Notes: generated from the letters alone by a model not told the origin. A stretch of DNA of 64,000 nt from Methanosarcina sp. MSH10X1 (GCF_004099695.1 NZ_SCHL01000002.1:120351-184350), one strand, 5' to 3'; positions 38,101-47,842 are shown, numbered from the stretch's first letter. A program made the numbers and translations.

Positions 38101-39165
38101 TTATTCTTCAATTCTTTCTGAAAAATTGTCTTTCTGAAAAATGGTTATTGTCCTGGTAAGGCTTCTATGCACTCTCTGGGCATATATATTGAGAACTTTA
38201 AGCCCTGCTTTTTCCCCGTATTCCGATGCAGCTTTATCCGAGACTACAATTGCAATGCCTCCTGGCTTAAGCACGCGCTGGATCTCATTAAGCGCACAGG
38301 AGTAAAGCTCTTCCAGGGATTCGGCAAGAATTGCTGCCGATCTGCCGTATGGGGGATCAGTGACAATTGCATCTATTGTGGCTTCTTTAAGAGGCATTCT
38401 GCAGGCATCTCCTTCCATCAGGGCGTAATCCAGTTTGAAAGCCTCAAGGTTCATACGGGCACCCATAACCAATTTTTCCTGCGCATCGATTCCTATAACC
38501 CTTGCTCCCACAAGCCCGGCTTCAATAAGAATCCCGGCAGTCCCGCAAAAGGGGTCAAGAATCAATTCTCCTGGCTTTATTTCCGCCAGGTTTACGAGGG
38601 CGCGTGCGACTCTAGGCATAAGAACGCCAGGATGGAAAAAAGGTTTATTCTGCGGAGTCCTGGCTTCATATGCGCTTCTGTCTATAGAGGACAGGAGAGT
38701 TCCGAACACAGCTTTTTCGCTCAGGATAACCCTGAATTCGATGTCAGGGTTTTTCAGGTTTGCCCTGAAGCCTTTCCTGTAAATGCATCCTCCGACTTTC
38801 CGTTCCAGAAGTTCCCCAGGAAAATCCACGTGATGTTTGATTCGCTTTGCTCTAACCACAAAGCTCTGTCCTTCCGTTATGTAATCTGAAGGATCAAAGG
38901 CTTCTGAAAGTTGCAGGATTGCATCCGGAGTGTTTTCGGAAATTCCTGCAACTTTCAGGATATGATGGGTCATTGCCAGCCTGTCGGTTACCGGACCTGT
39001 GAGAATTTTTTCCACATTCTCTTCTTTGCCGGTTATCTCCACCACCAGGCACTGGTCAACCGCAGTATGAAGCCGGAAATCAAGCCCCTCGGTTTTAAGG
39101 CAGGCAAAAACTTCGGCAGCGGGCAGTTCTTCGTGTTCTCCAGAAAGTTCAAAAGCGTATAACAT
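38101..39165 (-). CDS. trmG10: tRNA (guanine10-N2)-dimethyltransferase
   Basis: 354 residues. An N-terminal THUMP domain (residues about 1-150) and a C-terminal Rossmann methyltransferase. Motif I is LILDPFCGTAGILIEAGL, the acidic loop is RVIGIDAQEKLVMGARMNL and the catalytic motif is IVTDPPYGRSAA. This matches archaeal Trm-G10 (Trm11 family), which makes m2G or m2,2G at position 10 of tRNA. Convergent with truA, with 74 bp between them. Confidence 0.93.
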   Translation of the reverse strand: MLYAFELSGEHEELPAAEVFACLKTEGLDFRLHTAVDQCLVVEITGKEENVEKILTGPVTDRLAMTHHILKVAGISENTPDAILQLSEAFDPSDYITEGQSFVVRAKRIKHHVDFPGELLERKVGGCIYRKGFRANLKNPDIEFRVILSEKAVFGTLLSSIDRSAYEARTPQNKPFFHPGVLMPRVARALVNLAEIKPGELILDPFCGTAGILIEAGLVGARVIGIDAQEKLVMGARMNLEAFKLDYALMEGDACRMPLKEATIDAIVTDPPYGRSAAILAESLEELYSCALNEIQRVLKPGGIAIVVSDKAASEYGEKAGLKVLNIYAQRVHRSLTRTITIFQKDNFSERIEE

Positions 39166-39279
39166 TGGTGATCCGGAATAGGTTGATAATTATAATTCGA
39201 AATAGCGTTCGTGACATGCAATGCAGAAGTAAATATAAAACTTCGTGCGTGAAACGTGGAAGTAGTAATTAAAAGTAAC

Positions 39280-39338
39280 TACAGTAAAGTAAATTACAAT
39301 AAAATAAACTACGATAAAATAACTGTAATAAAGTAGAG
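39280..39338 (+). repeat. Degenerate tandem repeat of about 15 bp
   Basis: Four imperfect units of TACARTAAARTAAA type (TACAGTAAAGTAAAT, TACAATAAAATAAAC, TACGATAAAATAAC, TGTAATAAAGTAGAG). They are in the spacer upstream of trmG10 and after the DUF1805 gene's end. Confidence 0.6.
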
Positions 39339-39455
39339 ATTGTTGAGCGTATGAAAAAAATGCAAATGCTTATGTTTAAATCCCTTTCGTGAAAAGTGAA
39401 ATCGGTAGATCTTGAAATTCTGCCTTAATAAGTTCAGTTAAGAGCAATCTCTTCC

Positions 39456-39743
39456 TTAAAACATTCTTTCCAGGGCTTCCCTGCCGGTAATTCCAGGTTC
39501 AATCCCGAGTTCTCTAGCCTGTTGGGTTACCTCAACGACCTGGGCTTTAAGCATATCTTCAAAACTCTTTACGCCTTTTACCTTCGCTGCCGTATCCCCA
39601 AGTGTTTCTGCAGCGTTTACATTGAGGTATCCGCACATCAGGAAGCCTTTCTCTGCCCTTATGACCAGAAGAGGGTATTTCTGCATCTCAAAGCGGAGAC
39701 CAAGAGCACACCCTTTCTCAAGCTGAATCTGTTTGATAAGCAT
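39456..39743 (-). CDS. DUF1805 family protein
   Basis: 95 residues from ATG 39743 (a TTG 21 bp upstream is an alternative). Matches the small archaeal/bacterial DUF1805 fold: GCALGLRFEMQKYPLLVIRA, EKGFLMCGYLNVNAAETLGD and AAKVKGVKSFEDMLKAQV. Function not established. It starts 28 bp after the secreted protein gene that precedes it on the same strand. Confidence 0.82.
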   Translation of the reverse strand: MLIKQIQLEKGCALGLRFEMQKYPLLVIRAEKGFLMCGYLNVNAAETLGDTAAKVKGVKSFEDMLKAQVVEVTQQARELGIEPGITGREALERMF

Positions 39744-39770
39744 ATTTTTCAGAATAAATTTCAAGCCAGA

Positions 39771-40583
39771 TTAACTTTTTGTACTCAGATAAAACTGTGT
39801 AAAAATATCTTTGAAAGACCCGGAAGGTTTCCCAACTTCCGCTATTTCTCCAGCATTTCCGGTTTTATTTATCCCTTCTTTATTTTTGCTTCCTGCATCC
39901 TGTTCAACGCTTCCGTTTCCACCTTCTGGCCCGGCTATAGAGCTTTCATTCTCCGAGATCCAGAGAGTTATATTCTTTTGCGGGCCGAAGCTACCTTTAA
40001 GCACGGTACGGTTGTTCCCGAAATCCTGACTTTTGTTGTCCAGCCCGGCGGTCTTTTTTATATCGAAATCGGCAGGCAGAGTTATTGTAACATTCGAGTA
40101 TGGAGTCCCCAGAAGCCAGATATTCGCATCCTGACGAAGCTCCTTCTCAAAAATATAACTTACACTGGCAGAATTGGTAATTGACAGGTTTTTTCCAACC
40201 TTACCCAGAGCTTCTCTCGAGAGCCAGAAATCGATATTTGTAGCCTTAACCGGGTCTGAAGTGCCATTAAGTTTCACGTCAGGTCTGGTTTTTAAAGCTT
40301 CTTCCATCTGATCTCTGAGAGCGGTTTCAGCTTTCAGGATTTCCCATGCATTGACAAAGTTATCATCATTTCCTGCTTGCAGGTCTATGAAGTTTCTGAA
40401 AAGAACGGCTTCATTACCCGTAATTTGTTCCTGGTATTCCCAGGTCATTCCATCCCTTTCCAGTGTAATGTTATTGCTGGGTACAAAAGCCGCATCACAG
40501 GGCTCCGCGAGAAAAGCGGGCGCAAAAAGGGTTATTAACAAAAAACCGGCTAGAGAAAGAATATATGCTCTCAAGGCATTCAA
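39771..40583 (-). CDS. Secreted or surface hypothetical protein, 270 aa
   Basis: Signal peptide at residues 1-32 (LSLAGFLLITLFAPAFLAEP) followed by an extracellular domain with several N-glycosylation sequons (NNIT, NGT, NLS, NVT, NRT, NIT, NES). The tail is rich in Gly, Asn and Glu, typical of exposed Methanosarcina proteins. No C-terminal membrane segment is seen, so it is secreted or bound by others. I do not recognise the domain. The ORF starts at 40583 and ends 28 bp before DUF1805. Confidence 0.68.
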   Translation of the reverse strand: MNALRAYILSLAGFLLITLFAPAFLAEPCDAAFVPSNNITLERDGMTWEYQEQITGNEAVLFRNFIDLQAGNDDNFVNAWEILKAETALRDQMEEALKTRPDVKLNGTSDPVKATNIDFWLSREALGKVGKNLSITNSASVSYIFEKELRQDANIWLLGTPYSNVTITLPADFDIKKTAGLDNKSQDFGNNRTVLKGSFGPQKNITLWISENESSIAGPEGGNGSVEQDAGSKNKEGINKTGNAGEIAEVGKPSGSFKDIFTQFYLSTKS

Positions 40584-40739
40584 CTCAGATCTTTTTTAGT
40601 TTTTTACTCTTTTCTAACTTTTATACTCTTTCTCCTCTTTAACCCTGGGTTTGTTTTCTGTTTGTTTTCGATTTTTTTATTTTATTTTCTTTACAGTTTT
40701 TTCCTTTACAGGTTATATTTTTCTCTTTATTTTCGGGTA

Positions 40740-41630
40740 TTATTTTGTTGTAACTTCGCATCCATCCTGAGTTATTATTATGGTATGTTCAGCCTGGGCT
40801 ACAAGCCCGCCTGCACTTTCAAGAAGCACAGGATAAGAATGAAGGATTCCTGCCTTTTCAAGTTGAATTAATGCGAATTCCAATCTGTCGGATTCGAGCC
40901 AGCGCTTTGCAAAAGGTAATTCCCTGTATTCTTCAGCTTGTTTCAGGACATTCCGGACTGCGGGCATACGGACCGGCTTTTTTCTTACAAGGCTGTATAT
41001 CTCAGCCCAGTTCCCATCATGGACCAGACCTGCTCCATTCGTTGCAAAGGGCTCAATTGCAAGCACGTCTCCTTCCTTTAGAACGGCTCCTCCTTCCACA
41101 TGCCGGTTGGGAACAGCAGGCTCGTCATGAGCCTCATAATGAGAAAGCCCGTGACCTGTCAGGTTCATTATCGGGTTCAGGTTGTAACTGCGAATACTAT
41201 CCTCGATTGCAGCCCCGAGCTCTCCTGTAGTGACCCCTGGTCTTGCAAGGTCGATGGCTGCGGCAAGAGCCTCCTCGGCGGCTTTCACGATATCGGAATT
41301 TCCTGAAAGGTCAACCGTTACAGCCGAATCTGCAATATATCCGTCCACATGGACCCCGAGGTCCAGCTTGACCATATCTTTTCCAAAAACGCCAGTATCT
41401 CCTGCCTTCGGGGTTGCGTGTGCAGCCTCCTGATTTCTTGAGATGTTACAGGGGAAAGCAGGCCTGCCCCCAAGCTCGATAGTCCGGGTTTCAACAAATT
41501 CCGCAACTTGCAGCAGAGTGTTTCCGACCCTGATCATTTCCACGGCTTCGGCCCTGACAATTTTCAGGATCCTGCCTGCTTCCCTGTATTTCTCAAGAAT
41601 TTCTTGCTTATTGTGCACATTATCGGTCAT
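40740..41630 (-). CDS. map: Methionine aminopeptidase (type II)
   Basis: Removes initiator methionine in the cytosol. 296 residues of the archaeal/eukaryotic type II form with the insertion between metal ligands. Metal ligands can be seen in VKLDLGVHVDGYIADSA (two Asp), GHGLSHYEAHDEP (His), FATNG (Glu-containing LAIEPFATN) and EHTIIITQDG (Glu). Starts at 41630. Alone on the strand, 131 bp from the next M24 gene. Confidence 0.96.
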   Translation of the reverse strand: MTDNVHNKQEILEKYREAGRILKIVRAEAVEMIRVGNTLLQVAEFVETRTIELGGRPAFPCNISRNQEAAHATPKAGDTGVFGKDMVKLDLGVHVDGYIADSAVTVDLSGNSDIVKAAEEALAAAIDLARPGVTTGELGAAIEDSIRSYNLNPIMNLTGHGLSHYEAHDEPAVPNRHVEGGAVLKEGDVLAIEPFATNGAGLVHDGNWAEIYSLVRKKPVRMPAVRNVLKQAEEYRELPFAKRWLESDRLEFALIQLEKAGILHSYPVLLESAGGLVAQAEHTIIITQDGCEVTTK

Positions 41631-41760
41631 ATTAACCCCTTGTTGGATAGTTTACTGGAATTTTACCGAATTTGTTGAAGTGTAAGAGTTTATGTGAGCA
41701 GATTCGATGCTCTTAATTAAGATCTAAACAAAATATAATACTCTTTAAATTGTAAACCTG

Positions 41761-42930
41761 TTATAATACAAATCTCTTTTCCAGCCCTGTAAGATTCTGA
41801 CATCCGCTCTGAGTAACCAGGACCATATCTTCAAGCCGTATTCCTCCTGTTTCGGGATAATAAAGTCCAGGCTCGATGGTGATCACATTGCCTGCCTCAA
41901 GTAGAACTTCGGTTTCTCCTACCCCCGGAAGCTCATGTATATCGAGCCCGACCCCATGCCCTGTCGAGTGGATAAACCCGACTTTTGACCCGCTTTTGTA
42001 GGTATGGTAACCACGTGCTTCGAAAACATTGCAGACGGCGCTATGCACCTCGGCTGCCGGCACTCCTGGCTTCACCATCTCAAGCGCTCGTTTCTGGGCT
42101 GCAAGTACAGCTTCATACATTTTTTTTAGCTCTTCCGAAGCTTCTCCATGCAGGACTGTACGCGTCATATCCGCAAAATATCGTTTTTTCTTGCTTCGGG
42201 GGAAAATATCCAGGATAATCGGGGCATTTGCCTTCAGAGGGCCATCCGTAGTTCCATGCGGATTTGCCGTATCCCTGCCGCATGAAACAATAGTCTCTTC
42301 TGCCTCACATCCGTAGTCAAGCAGGGTATGGTCTATAACTGAGAGCACTTTAGCTCCTGTTAACGCCTCCCCTGCGTGGTAAAGAAAACCTTCCCTTTTG
42401 TCTGCTCCTGCTATCAGGGCTGTTGCGGCTTCCATTGCTTTTTCTCCGGCCATCTGGGCATATTTTATGGCTTCAAGCTCTTCCGGGTTTTTCAAGCTTC
42501 TGAGTTTTCTGAAAGGGCTTTTTACGGGCACTATGGAAAAACCTGCTTCTGTGAGAAAATTTGAGTAGAATATCGGAAAATCATAAGGTACTGCCACTTT
42601 CTTTATCCCTTCTCCTGCAAGCAGTTCGGAGATGCAGGCGGCATAGGCAATAGAGGGATCTTTCTTTTCTTTCATCTTCTCTCTGTAGCCCATATCCTGC
42701 AGGGTTTTTATTTTCGAAACCCTTGATTCGATTTCAGCTCGTCCTTTTTCCATATCCGAAATAAAAAGTACCTCTTCTCCGGGTCCGGTCTGCAGGTACG
42801 CGAAATCGTCGGAAGCCAGGAAGTGGGTCACGTAATAAATATCGGAATTGTGAAGGTTTCCTGTCATAAGATAAGCATCAGTTCCTGCTTCTTCAAGGGC
42901 TTTTTTTATGCTGAATTCTCGCTCTGCCAT
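41761..42930 (-). CDS. Xaa-Pro dipeptidase/aminopeptidase-like M24 peptidase
   Basis: 389 residues. The N-terminal creatinase-like domain (residues about 1-150, DAYLMTGNLHNSDIYYVTHF) precedes the pita-bread M24 domain. Metal ligands lie in APIILDIFPRSKKKRYFADMT (Asp pair), HSTGHGVGLDIHELPG (His), VITIEPGLYYP (Glu) and GGIRLEDMVLV (Glu). Cuts an N-terminal or C-terminal Xaa-Pro bond. The exact specificity is not visible. Same strand as map. Confidence 0.93.
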   Translation of the reverse strand: MAEREFSIKKALEEAGTDAYLMTGNLHNSDIYYVTHFLASDDFAYLQTGPGEEVLFISDMEKGRAEIESRVSKIKTLQDMGYREKMKEKKDPSIAYAACISELLAGEGIKKVAVPYDFPIFYSNFLTEAGFSIVPVKSPFRKLRSLKNPEELEAIKYAQMAGEKAMEAATALIAGADKREGFLYHAGEALTGAKVLSVIDHTLLDYGCEAEETIVSCGRDTANPHGTTDGPLKANAPIILDIFPRSKKKRYFADMTRTVLHGEASEELKKMYEAVLAAQKRALEMVKPGVPAAEVHSAVCNVFEARGYHTYKSGSKVGFIHSTGHGVGLDIHELPGVGETEVLLEAGNVITIEPGLYYPETGGIRLEDMVLVTQSGCQNLTGLEKRFVL

Positions 42931-42969
42931 GCAAGATATTTCTGGTTTCCGTGCATAAAGGTCTTATCA

Positions 42970-43602
42970 TCAGGGCTTTTTTCCTTCGATCCTTAATATC
43001 TCCTGCTTCATTTCATAGTCCAGAACAAAAAGTTCCTCAAGCATTGCAAAATAAAGGTTAAGAGAGGCTGTCATCTCATCCGAAAACCTGAGAAAGCAAA
43101 CATATTTTCTCTTTCCCCTCTCTTTTACCCATCCTTTATTCTCAGGCTCCCCCGCCTCTGGTTTCCAGAAAGTTTCGGTGGCACAGCCGAGGATAATTCG
43201 AACGCTTGAGGTCAGCTCCTTTCGAATTTTTTCTTTCTTAAATTCCACATAGTCCCTTGAAATGTCTGGCTGAGAGAATGCGTTTCTATGGATCCAGTAC
43301 TCTTCGCGGTTAAGGTGCGTTTCTACAATATCTGAGATTTTGAGAGGTAACTCCTTCTGATACAGGTTTGATTCACCGATTTCCCTGTCACCAAACTCCA
43401 CATTCTCAGAAAAAGCTGCACTCTCAGGAAAATGCACGGTCGTTTCAATTTCTCTCTCAATCCATTCCGAGACGAACTGTTTTGTAGCTTCAATAAAGGC
43501 AAGAGCTTCAAGTTCCGTTCTTTCTCGGGTGGCTTCGAATCTCTCACGTATACGGTTTAATTTTTCCTGGGAATCATCAGAAGTAGCAACCTCAGTTTTC
43601 AT
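42970..43602 (-). CDS. Hypothetical protein, about 210 aa
   Basis: An acidic, helical, soluble protein, with no membrane segment. N-terminal half predicted helical/coiled (KLNRIRERFEATRERTELEA). The C-terminal part has ILGCATETFWKPEAGEPENK and RKYVCFLRFSDEMTASLNLY. I do not know the family. GTG 43617 is a possible start, but ATG 43602 is more likely. It is 40 bp upstream of the M24 peptidase on the same strand, so likely in one unit with it. Confidence 0.6.
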   Translation of the reverse strand: MKTEVATSDDSQEKLNRIRERFEATRERTELEALAFIEATKQFVSEWIEREIETTVHFPESAAFSENVEFGDREIGESNLYQKELPLKISDIVETHLNREEYWIHRNAFSQPDISRDYVEFKKEKIRKELTSSVRIILGCATETFWKPEAGEPENKGWVKERGKRKYVCFLRFSDEMTASLNLYFAMLEELFVLDYEMKQEILRIEGKKP

Positions 43603-43853
43603 CCTGCATTCTCTCACTCATACATCCTTTATTTGTAAAATATAGTTAATCCTTGCCGCTGCAGAATTATGAATTTATGGATTTTAATGAAAAAATGGTC
43701 AGTCTGGAAGCATCACTTTGACTTTCACCCGAGTTAGACTGGATGAATTAAAAGGATGTTTATGCAGGACATTTTAAAAATGATTTTAAGAACAGGAATC
43801 TTAAAAAGCTTAACAAAAATATATATAAAGTAAGCGAATCGAAAAAAAAGAAG

Positions 43854-43926
43854 CGCCCGGACCGGGATTCGAACCCGAGTCGGAGCCTCGACAGGGCTCC
43901 ATGATAGGCCTCTACACTATCCGGAC
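43854..43926 (-). tRNA. tRNA-Asp (GTC)
   Basis: 73-nt tRNA on the minus strand. Acceptor GTCCGGA pairs with TCCGGGC and the discriminator is G. The anticodon stem is GAGCC/GGCTC with loop CTGTCGA, anticodon GTC. The T-arm is CGGGTTCGAATCCCG. No CCA is encoded. G73 and anticodon GTC fit aspartate. A TATA-like run TTTATATATTAAAA lies upstream at about 43985-43999. Confidence 0.97.
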
Positions 43927-44038
43927 ACTTCGGTCTCTGTTGCTACTGTTTTTGCCCGCGTTGCGAGCAAACCTTAAATGCTTTTTTAATATATAAATGT
44001 TCCCGTTGAAGGTTTCCGATTCTGGGTTATGTATCAGG

Positions 44039-44154
44039 TCCCGCCTCCCAGACTCGAACCGGGGACATCGCGGTGCCTGCGCGGAAATGTACGGGTAAAT
44101 TTACCCGCACGAGCCGAACTACAGCCGCGCACTCTACCACTGAGTTAAGGCGGG
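44039..44154 (-). tRNA. tRNA-Tyr (GTA) with 44-nt intron
   Basis: Minus strand. Acceptor CCCGCCT pairs with AGGCGGG and is followed by A73, giving the C1-G72 pair characteristic of archaeal tRNA-Tyr. Exon 1 is 44119-44154 and exon 2 is 44039-44074. The anticodon loop C-T-G-T-A-G/A is split after position 37 by an intron at 44075-44118. The anticodon stem is CGCGG/CCGCG and the T-arm is CCCGG-TTCGAGT-CTGGG. No CCA is encoded. Confidence 0.95.
44075..44118 (-). other. Archaeal intron in tRNA-Tyr, position 37/38
   Basis: 44 nt inserted after purine 37, the canonical archaeal intron site, to be removed by the splicing endonuclease at a bulge-helix-bulge. The middle is a self-complementary CGGGTAAATTTACCCG segment that can form its own hairpin. 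Confidence 0.9.
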
Positions 44155-44481
44155 ACGATGTATGTTAATCCACTACCGCACTGCTTGAGTGCACCATCTC
44201 ATATATGGTGATGATATATATGTTTTTCGCTAGGTGCGGGCATAGGCTCAATTTTGTACTACTTTTATATGTGGGCTCATGCCATAACCTTCAGCTCTTA
44301 CAAAGAGTTTCACATCAAAACTGAGTACCTTCTTACTAAGTATCAAATATTTTCCACTAAAATAGACAATTTATCACTAAAATAAACAGCATCTTACTAT
44401 AATTAAACTAATGCCAAAAATAATTATAATAGAATTTTATGAAAAGAACCTGAAGGTTCTTCTCGGTAACATCTGCTTTAT
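44155..44481. other. Intergenic region upstream of tRNA-Tyr
   Basis: No gene seen. A TATA-like CATATATATCATC lies on the minus strand at about 44211-44223, with an overlapping inverted repeat CACCAT/ATGGTG at 44192-44210. Farther on there are two copies of CACTAAAATA-R-ACA 18 bp apart at about 44355-44390. The 3' end abuts the end of metK. Confidence 0.5.
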
Positions 44482-45678
44482 TTAGAAAGTGTCCAACTCT
44501 CCTTTAATTACCATTTCGGTAATCTTCGTCACATTGGAAAGCCAGTCATCCATAACAACCTCGGCTTCGGCTTTGACCTTGGCAAAAGAAGTGCCTTCTT
44601 TTGGTATGATCTGTGCACTTGCAACAAGCGGCTGGTCAATTGGCTTTCCTATCTGGGAGAGCAGCCTGATATAAACATCCTGGACTTCCGGAACCTGCTT
44701 TACAATATCACGGGCCATCTGGGTTGAGAGTAGATTATAGATTTTTCCTATGTGGTTAATCGGGTTCTTTCCGCTGGTTGCCTCCATACTCATAGGCCTG
44801 TTAGGCGTAATCAGCCCATTGCAGCGATTTCCGCGTCCGACCGAACCGTCATCTCCCATTTCAGCTGAAGTGCCTGTAACTGTAAGGAAGATACAGCTCG
44901 TTTTCAGGTTATCGCCGGTATTAATGCAAACTTTCACATCGCGTTCGGTATATCGGGTTGCAAGTTCCTCGACATATGTCTGCATCTCCTGGGTCATGCT
45001 TATATAGCTATCCAGATCGTCGATGTATCTGCCGATCATGCCGCTGCATATTGTAAGGGTTATATCCTCCCCATCCCTGAGCCCCATAACCTTCATATCC
45101 TCGCCGATTGCAGGCATGCGTGATTTAAGATCTGTGAGCAGTTGCCTTTCGGTATTGTATACGAGGTTTTCAAGCTCGGAAAACGGAGCATGCCCGACCC
45201 CGAATGAGGTATCATTTGCAACCGGAACCCTGTCTCTTTTGAAGACATCCCTGAGGTCTGATGACCCTGTTCCGAGTTTGCAATCCATGATAACATCTCT
45301 TTCGAGATCCATATTTACAAGGGTATTCTTAAGATATCTTCTGGCGGCTTGAAGGGCGACCGACTCGGTAGCAAGCTCGACCCCTTCGAATTCCTTTGTT
45401 GCCCTGCCTACCAGCAGAATGTATATGGGCTGCAATATTTCTCCGCCCCCGAACCTGGGGCTGGATCTCCCGGCTACAATCTGGGTTTCGTCGGTGTTAT
45501 GATGGAGTACGGCTCCACATTTGCCTATGTATTCCCTGCATAGTGCGCGACTTACGGCTTCGGCCAGTCCGTCCGATATGCTGTCAGGATGCCCTATCCC
45601 TTTGCGTTCTACAAGCTCTATCCGCTGCTTCTCTATAGGGGTCTGGAAGAGCTCTTCCACTTTGATATTTCGGGCCAT
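44482..45678 (-). CDS. S-adenosylmethionine synthetase (archaeal type)
   Basis: 398 residues of the archaeal MAT family, distinct in sequence from bacterial MetK. Makes SAM from ATP and methionine. Characteristic parts are [58 protein letters not shown] and [27 protein letters not shown]-like box at about 45828 would give a leader over 100 nt. Divergent from hisG. Confidence 0.97.
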   Translation of the reverse strand: MARNIKVEELFQTPIEKQRIELVERKGIGHPDSISDGLAEAVSRALCREYIGKCGAVLHHNTDETQIVAGRSSPRFGGGEILQPIYILLVGRATKEFEGVELATESVALQAARRYLKNTLVNMDLERDVIMDCKLGTGSSDLRDVFKRDRVPVANDTSFGVGHAPFSELENLVYNTERQLLTDLKSRMPAIGEDMKVMGLRDGEDITLTICSGMIGRYIDDLDSYISMTQEMQTYVEELATRYTERDVKVCINTGDNLKTSCIFLTVTGTSAEMGDDGSVGRGNRCNGLITPNRPMSMEATSGKNPINHIGKIYNLLSTQMARDIVKQVPEVQDVYIRLLSQIGKPIDQPLVASAQIIPKEGTSFAKVKAEAEVVMDDWLSNVTKITEMVIKGELDTF

Positions 45679-46148
45679 TTGGATCCTCTTTTTTAAAAAT
45701 TAATAATAGTTTTGTTAGTAAATGTTGATGTTATTGGTTTACTATTTTTCGGTCAGTTGTATCATCAGTCTGCTATTTTTAGCACTCGGTTCTGATTAAT
45801 TCCTATATCGTTATGACACTAATAATATTATATATATGACTCGAAAACTAGCTTTTATTAACTTACTAGGGGATATATAATTTTCCCCTGATCAAATTAC
45901 TGAAAGTAATATACTTCCTAAAAGCTACCTTTTAGTCTCATTATTAAAAACACCCGATTCCTTCATATCTAAATTAGTTAATAATGAGTGGGCTATTTAT
46001 CTATGAATCTGCCTTTCTCAATGGAAAACTTCTATCTGATCTTACCGTGAAGTCTATATTATACAAAAATATTCTAAATAAACGTTTTTATCTGGAAAAG
46101 CTTAAGCGGGGAAAGTTACCCGGCAGGTTACCTAAGAGGACATAATAG
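45679..46148. other. Divergent metK-hisG intergenic region with inverted repeat
   Basis: 470 bp, no gene. It contains a perfect 11-bp inverted repeat, CTCATTATTAA at 45937-45947 and TTAATAATGAG at 45978-45988, with 30 bp between the arms. TATA-like boxes lie toward metK (TTATATATATGAC near 45828) and toward hisG (AAACGTTTTTATC near 46083). Confidence 0.55.
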
Positions 46149-47018
46149 ATGATTCGCATTGCAATACCCAATAAAGGGCGCCTTTACGAACCCACAATCT
46201 CTATTTTCAAAGATGCAGGGCTCCCAATCAGTGGGGGGGCCGAAAGTAGAAAACTCTTTGCAAAAACTACAGACCCGGATATTCATATCCTCTTTGCCAG
46301 AGCCGCTGATATTCCTGAGTATGTACAGGATGGAGCTGCGGACGTTGGTGTTACAGGTATTGATCTGATTACGGAAAGGGGAGCCAGGGTTGAGACTCTT
46401 CTGGATCTGAAATTTGGAAAGGCTAGCCTTGTTCTGGCTGTCCCTGAAGATTCGGATTTCCAGAAAGCTCAGGATCTTGAAGGCAGAAAGATTGCAACCG
46501 AGTTTCCGGAAATTACAGGCCAGTACTTCGAAAAGCTTGGAGTTAACGTTGAAGTTATAAAGGTCAGCGGAGCCTGTGAGATGACTCCTCATGTGGGGAT
46601 TGCCGACGCGATCGTGGACATCTCAAGCTCAGGAACGACCCTGATGATAAACCATCTGAAAGCTATTGACACAGTCTTTTCTTCCACAGTTTACCTGATA
46701 GCAAATAAGGAAAGCCTTAAGGCAAAGGACAAAATCCTGGATATAAAAACTGCACTGGAAAGCGTGCTTAATGCAAAACAGAGACGTTATCTTATGATGA
46801 ATGTTCCCGAGGCTTCCCTTGAGGCAGTAAAAGATGTTTTGCCAGGGATGTCAGGGCCAACGGTTATGAAGGTTGAGCCCAGCAAATTGTCTGGAGAATC
46901 CATTCTCGCAGTTCACGCTGTCGTGGATGCAGACCTGATTTTCACCATTGTAAATAAATTGAAGAAAGTTGGTGCACGGGATGTCCTTGTCGTACCTATC
47001 GAGAGGATAATGCCCTGA
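46149..47018 (+). CDS. hisG: ATP phosphoribosyltransferase (long form)
   Basis: First enzyme of histidine synthesis, joining ATP and PRPP. 289 residues, the long, self-regulated HisG. Catalytic domains have RIAIPNKGRLYEPTISIF, GAADVGVTGIDLITERGA and AIVDISSSGTTLMINHLK (PRPP loop). The C-terminal regulatory domain (residues about 210-289, MMNVPEASLEAVKDVLPGMS) binds histidine for feedback. It starts a three-gene his cluster: hisA follows after 86 bp. Confidence 0.97.
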   Translation: MIRIAIPNKGRLYEPTISIFKDAGLPISGGAESRKLFAKTTDPDIHILFARAADIPEYVQDGAADVGVTGIDLITERGARVETLLDLKFGKASLVLAVPEDSDFQKAQDLEGRKIATEFPEITGQYFEKLGVNVEVIKVSGACEMTPHVGIADAIVDISSSGTTLMINHLKAIDTVFSSTVYLIANKESLKAKDKILDIKTALESVLNAKQRRYLMMNVPEASLEAVKDVLPGMSGPTVMKVEPSKLSGESILAVHAVVDADLIFTIVNKLKKVGARDVLVVPIERIMP

Positions 47019-47104
47019 AAAAGGAATAGATCTGTAAAAATGAAAATCCTGAAAAGATAAGCAGAAGGAGATTTCCCCAGGACTTGCCGGAGATGCTGAT
47101 TTAA

Positions 47105-47842
47105 ATGGTTTTTGAAGTGATTCCTGCCGTAGATATGCGGGGTGGAAAATGCGTTCAGCTGGTGCAGGGAGTGCCAGGCAGTGAGATTGTATCCCTTGAC
47201 GACCCCCTTGAAGTTGCCCTTGATTGGGTTCAACAAGGGGCAAAAACCCTGCACCTCGTAGATCTGGACGGAGCAATTGAAGGAGAGCGTAAAAACGCCC
47301 CTATAATTGAAAAGATAGTGAGCGCATGCCAGAAAAAAGGAGTGCGAATTCAGGTTGGAGGAGGTGTTCGAAGCTTTGAGGATGCAGCCGCGCTTCTTGA
47401 GCTTGGGGCTTCGAGGGTTATCCTCGGAACTGCTGCACTTCAGGACCCGGAACTTGTAAAACAACTCTCCGGTGCCTTTGGAAGCGAATGCATAACAGTT
47501 GCCCTGGATGCAAAAAACGGGAAGATTTCAATTAAAGGCTGGACTGAGGAATGTGCGCAAACTCCTGTGGAAATGGGCAGGAAATTTGAAGAACTGGGTG
47601 CAGGCAGTTTGCTCTTTACGAATATAGATACCGAAGGGCTTATGCAGGGAGTAAATTCTGCCCCTACAAAAGAACTTGTGGAATCTGTCAGTATTCCTGT
47701 AATCGCATCCGGTGGGGTAAGTTCTTTGCAGGATCTGCAGATACTGAAGGAAACCGGCGCGGCAGGAGTTGTTGTAGGCAGCGCTCTCTATACAGGCAGG
47801 TTCACGCTTGAAGCGGCAATTGAGACAATCCTGTGTAAATAA
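47105..47842 (+). CDS. hisA: ProFAR isomerase
   Basis: 245-residue TIM barrel that performs the Amadori isomerisation in histidine synthesis. Conserved parts are IPAVDMRGGKCVQLVQGVPG, LHLVDLDGAIEG (catalytic Asp), IQVGGGVRSFEDAAALLELG and IPVIASGGVSSLQDL. Phosphate loops are in both halves. Between hisG and hisB on the same strand. Confidence 0.96.
   Translation: MVFEVIPAVDMRGGKCVQLVQGVPGSEIVSLDDPLEVALDWVQQGAKTLHLVDLDGAIEGERKNAPIIEKIVSACQKKGVRIQVGGGVRSFEDAAALLELGASRVILGTAALQDPELVKQLSGAFGSECITVALDAKNGKISIKGWTEECAQTPVEMGRKFEELGAGSLLFTNIDTEGLMQGVNSAPTKELVESVSIPVIASGGVSSLQDLQILKETGAAGVVVGSALYTGRFTLEAAIETILCK

Noticed and set aside
45679..46148. SAM riboswitch before metK
   Set aside because: I see no known SAM-riboswitch core. 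The inverted repeat alone is too simple to support this.
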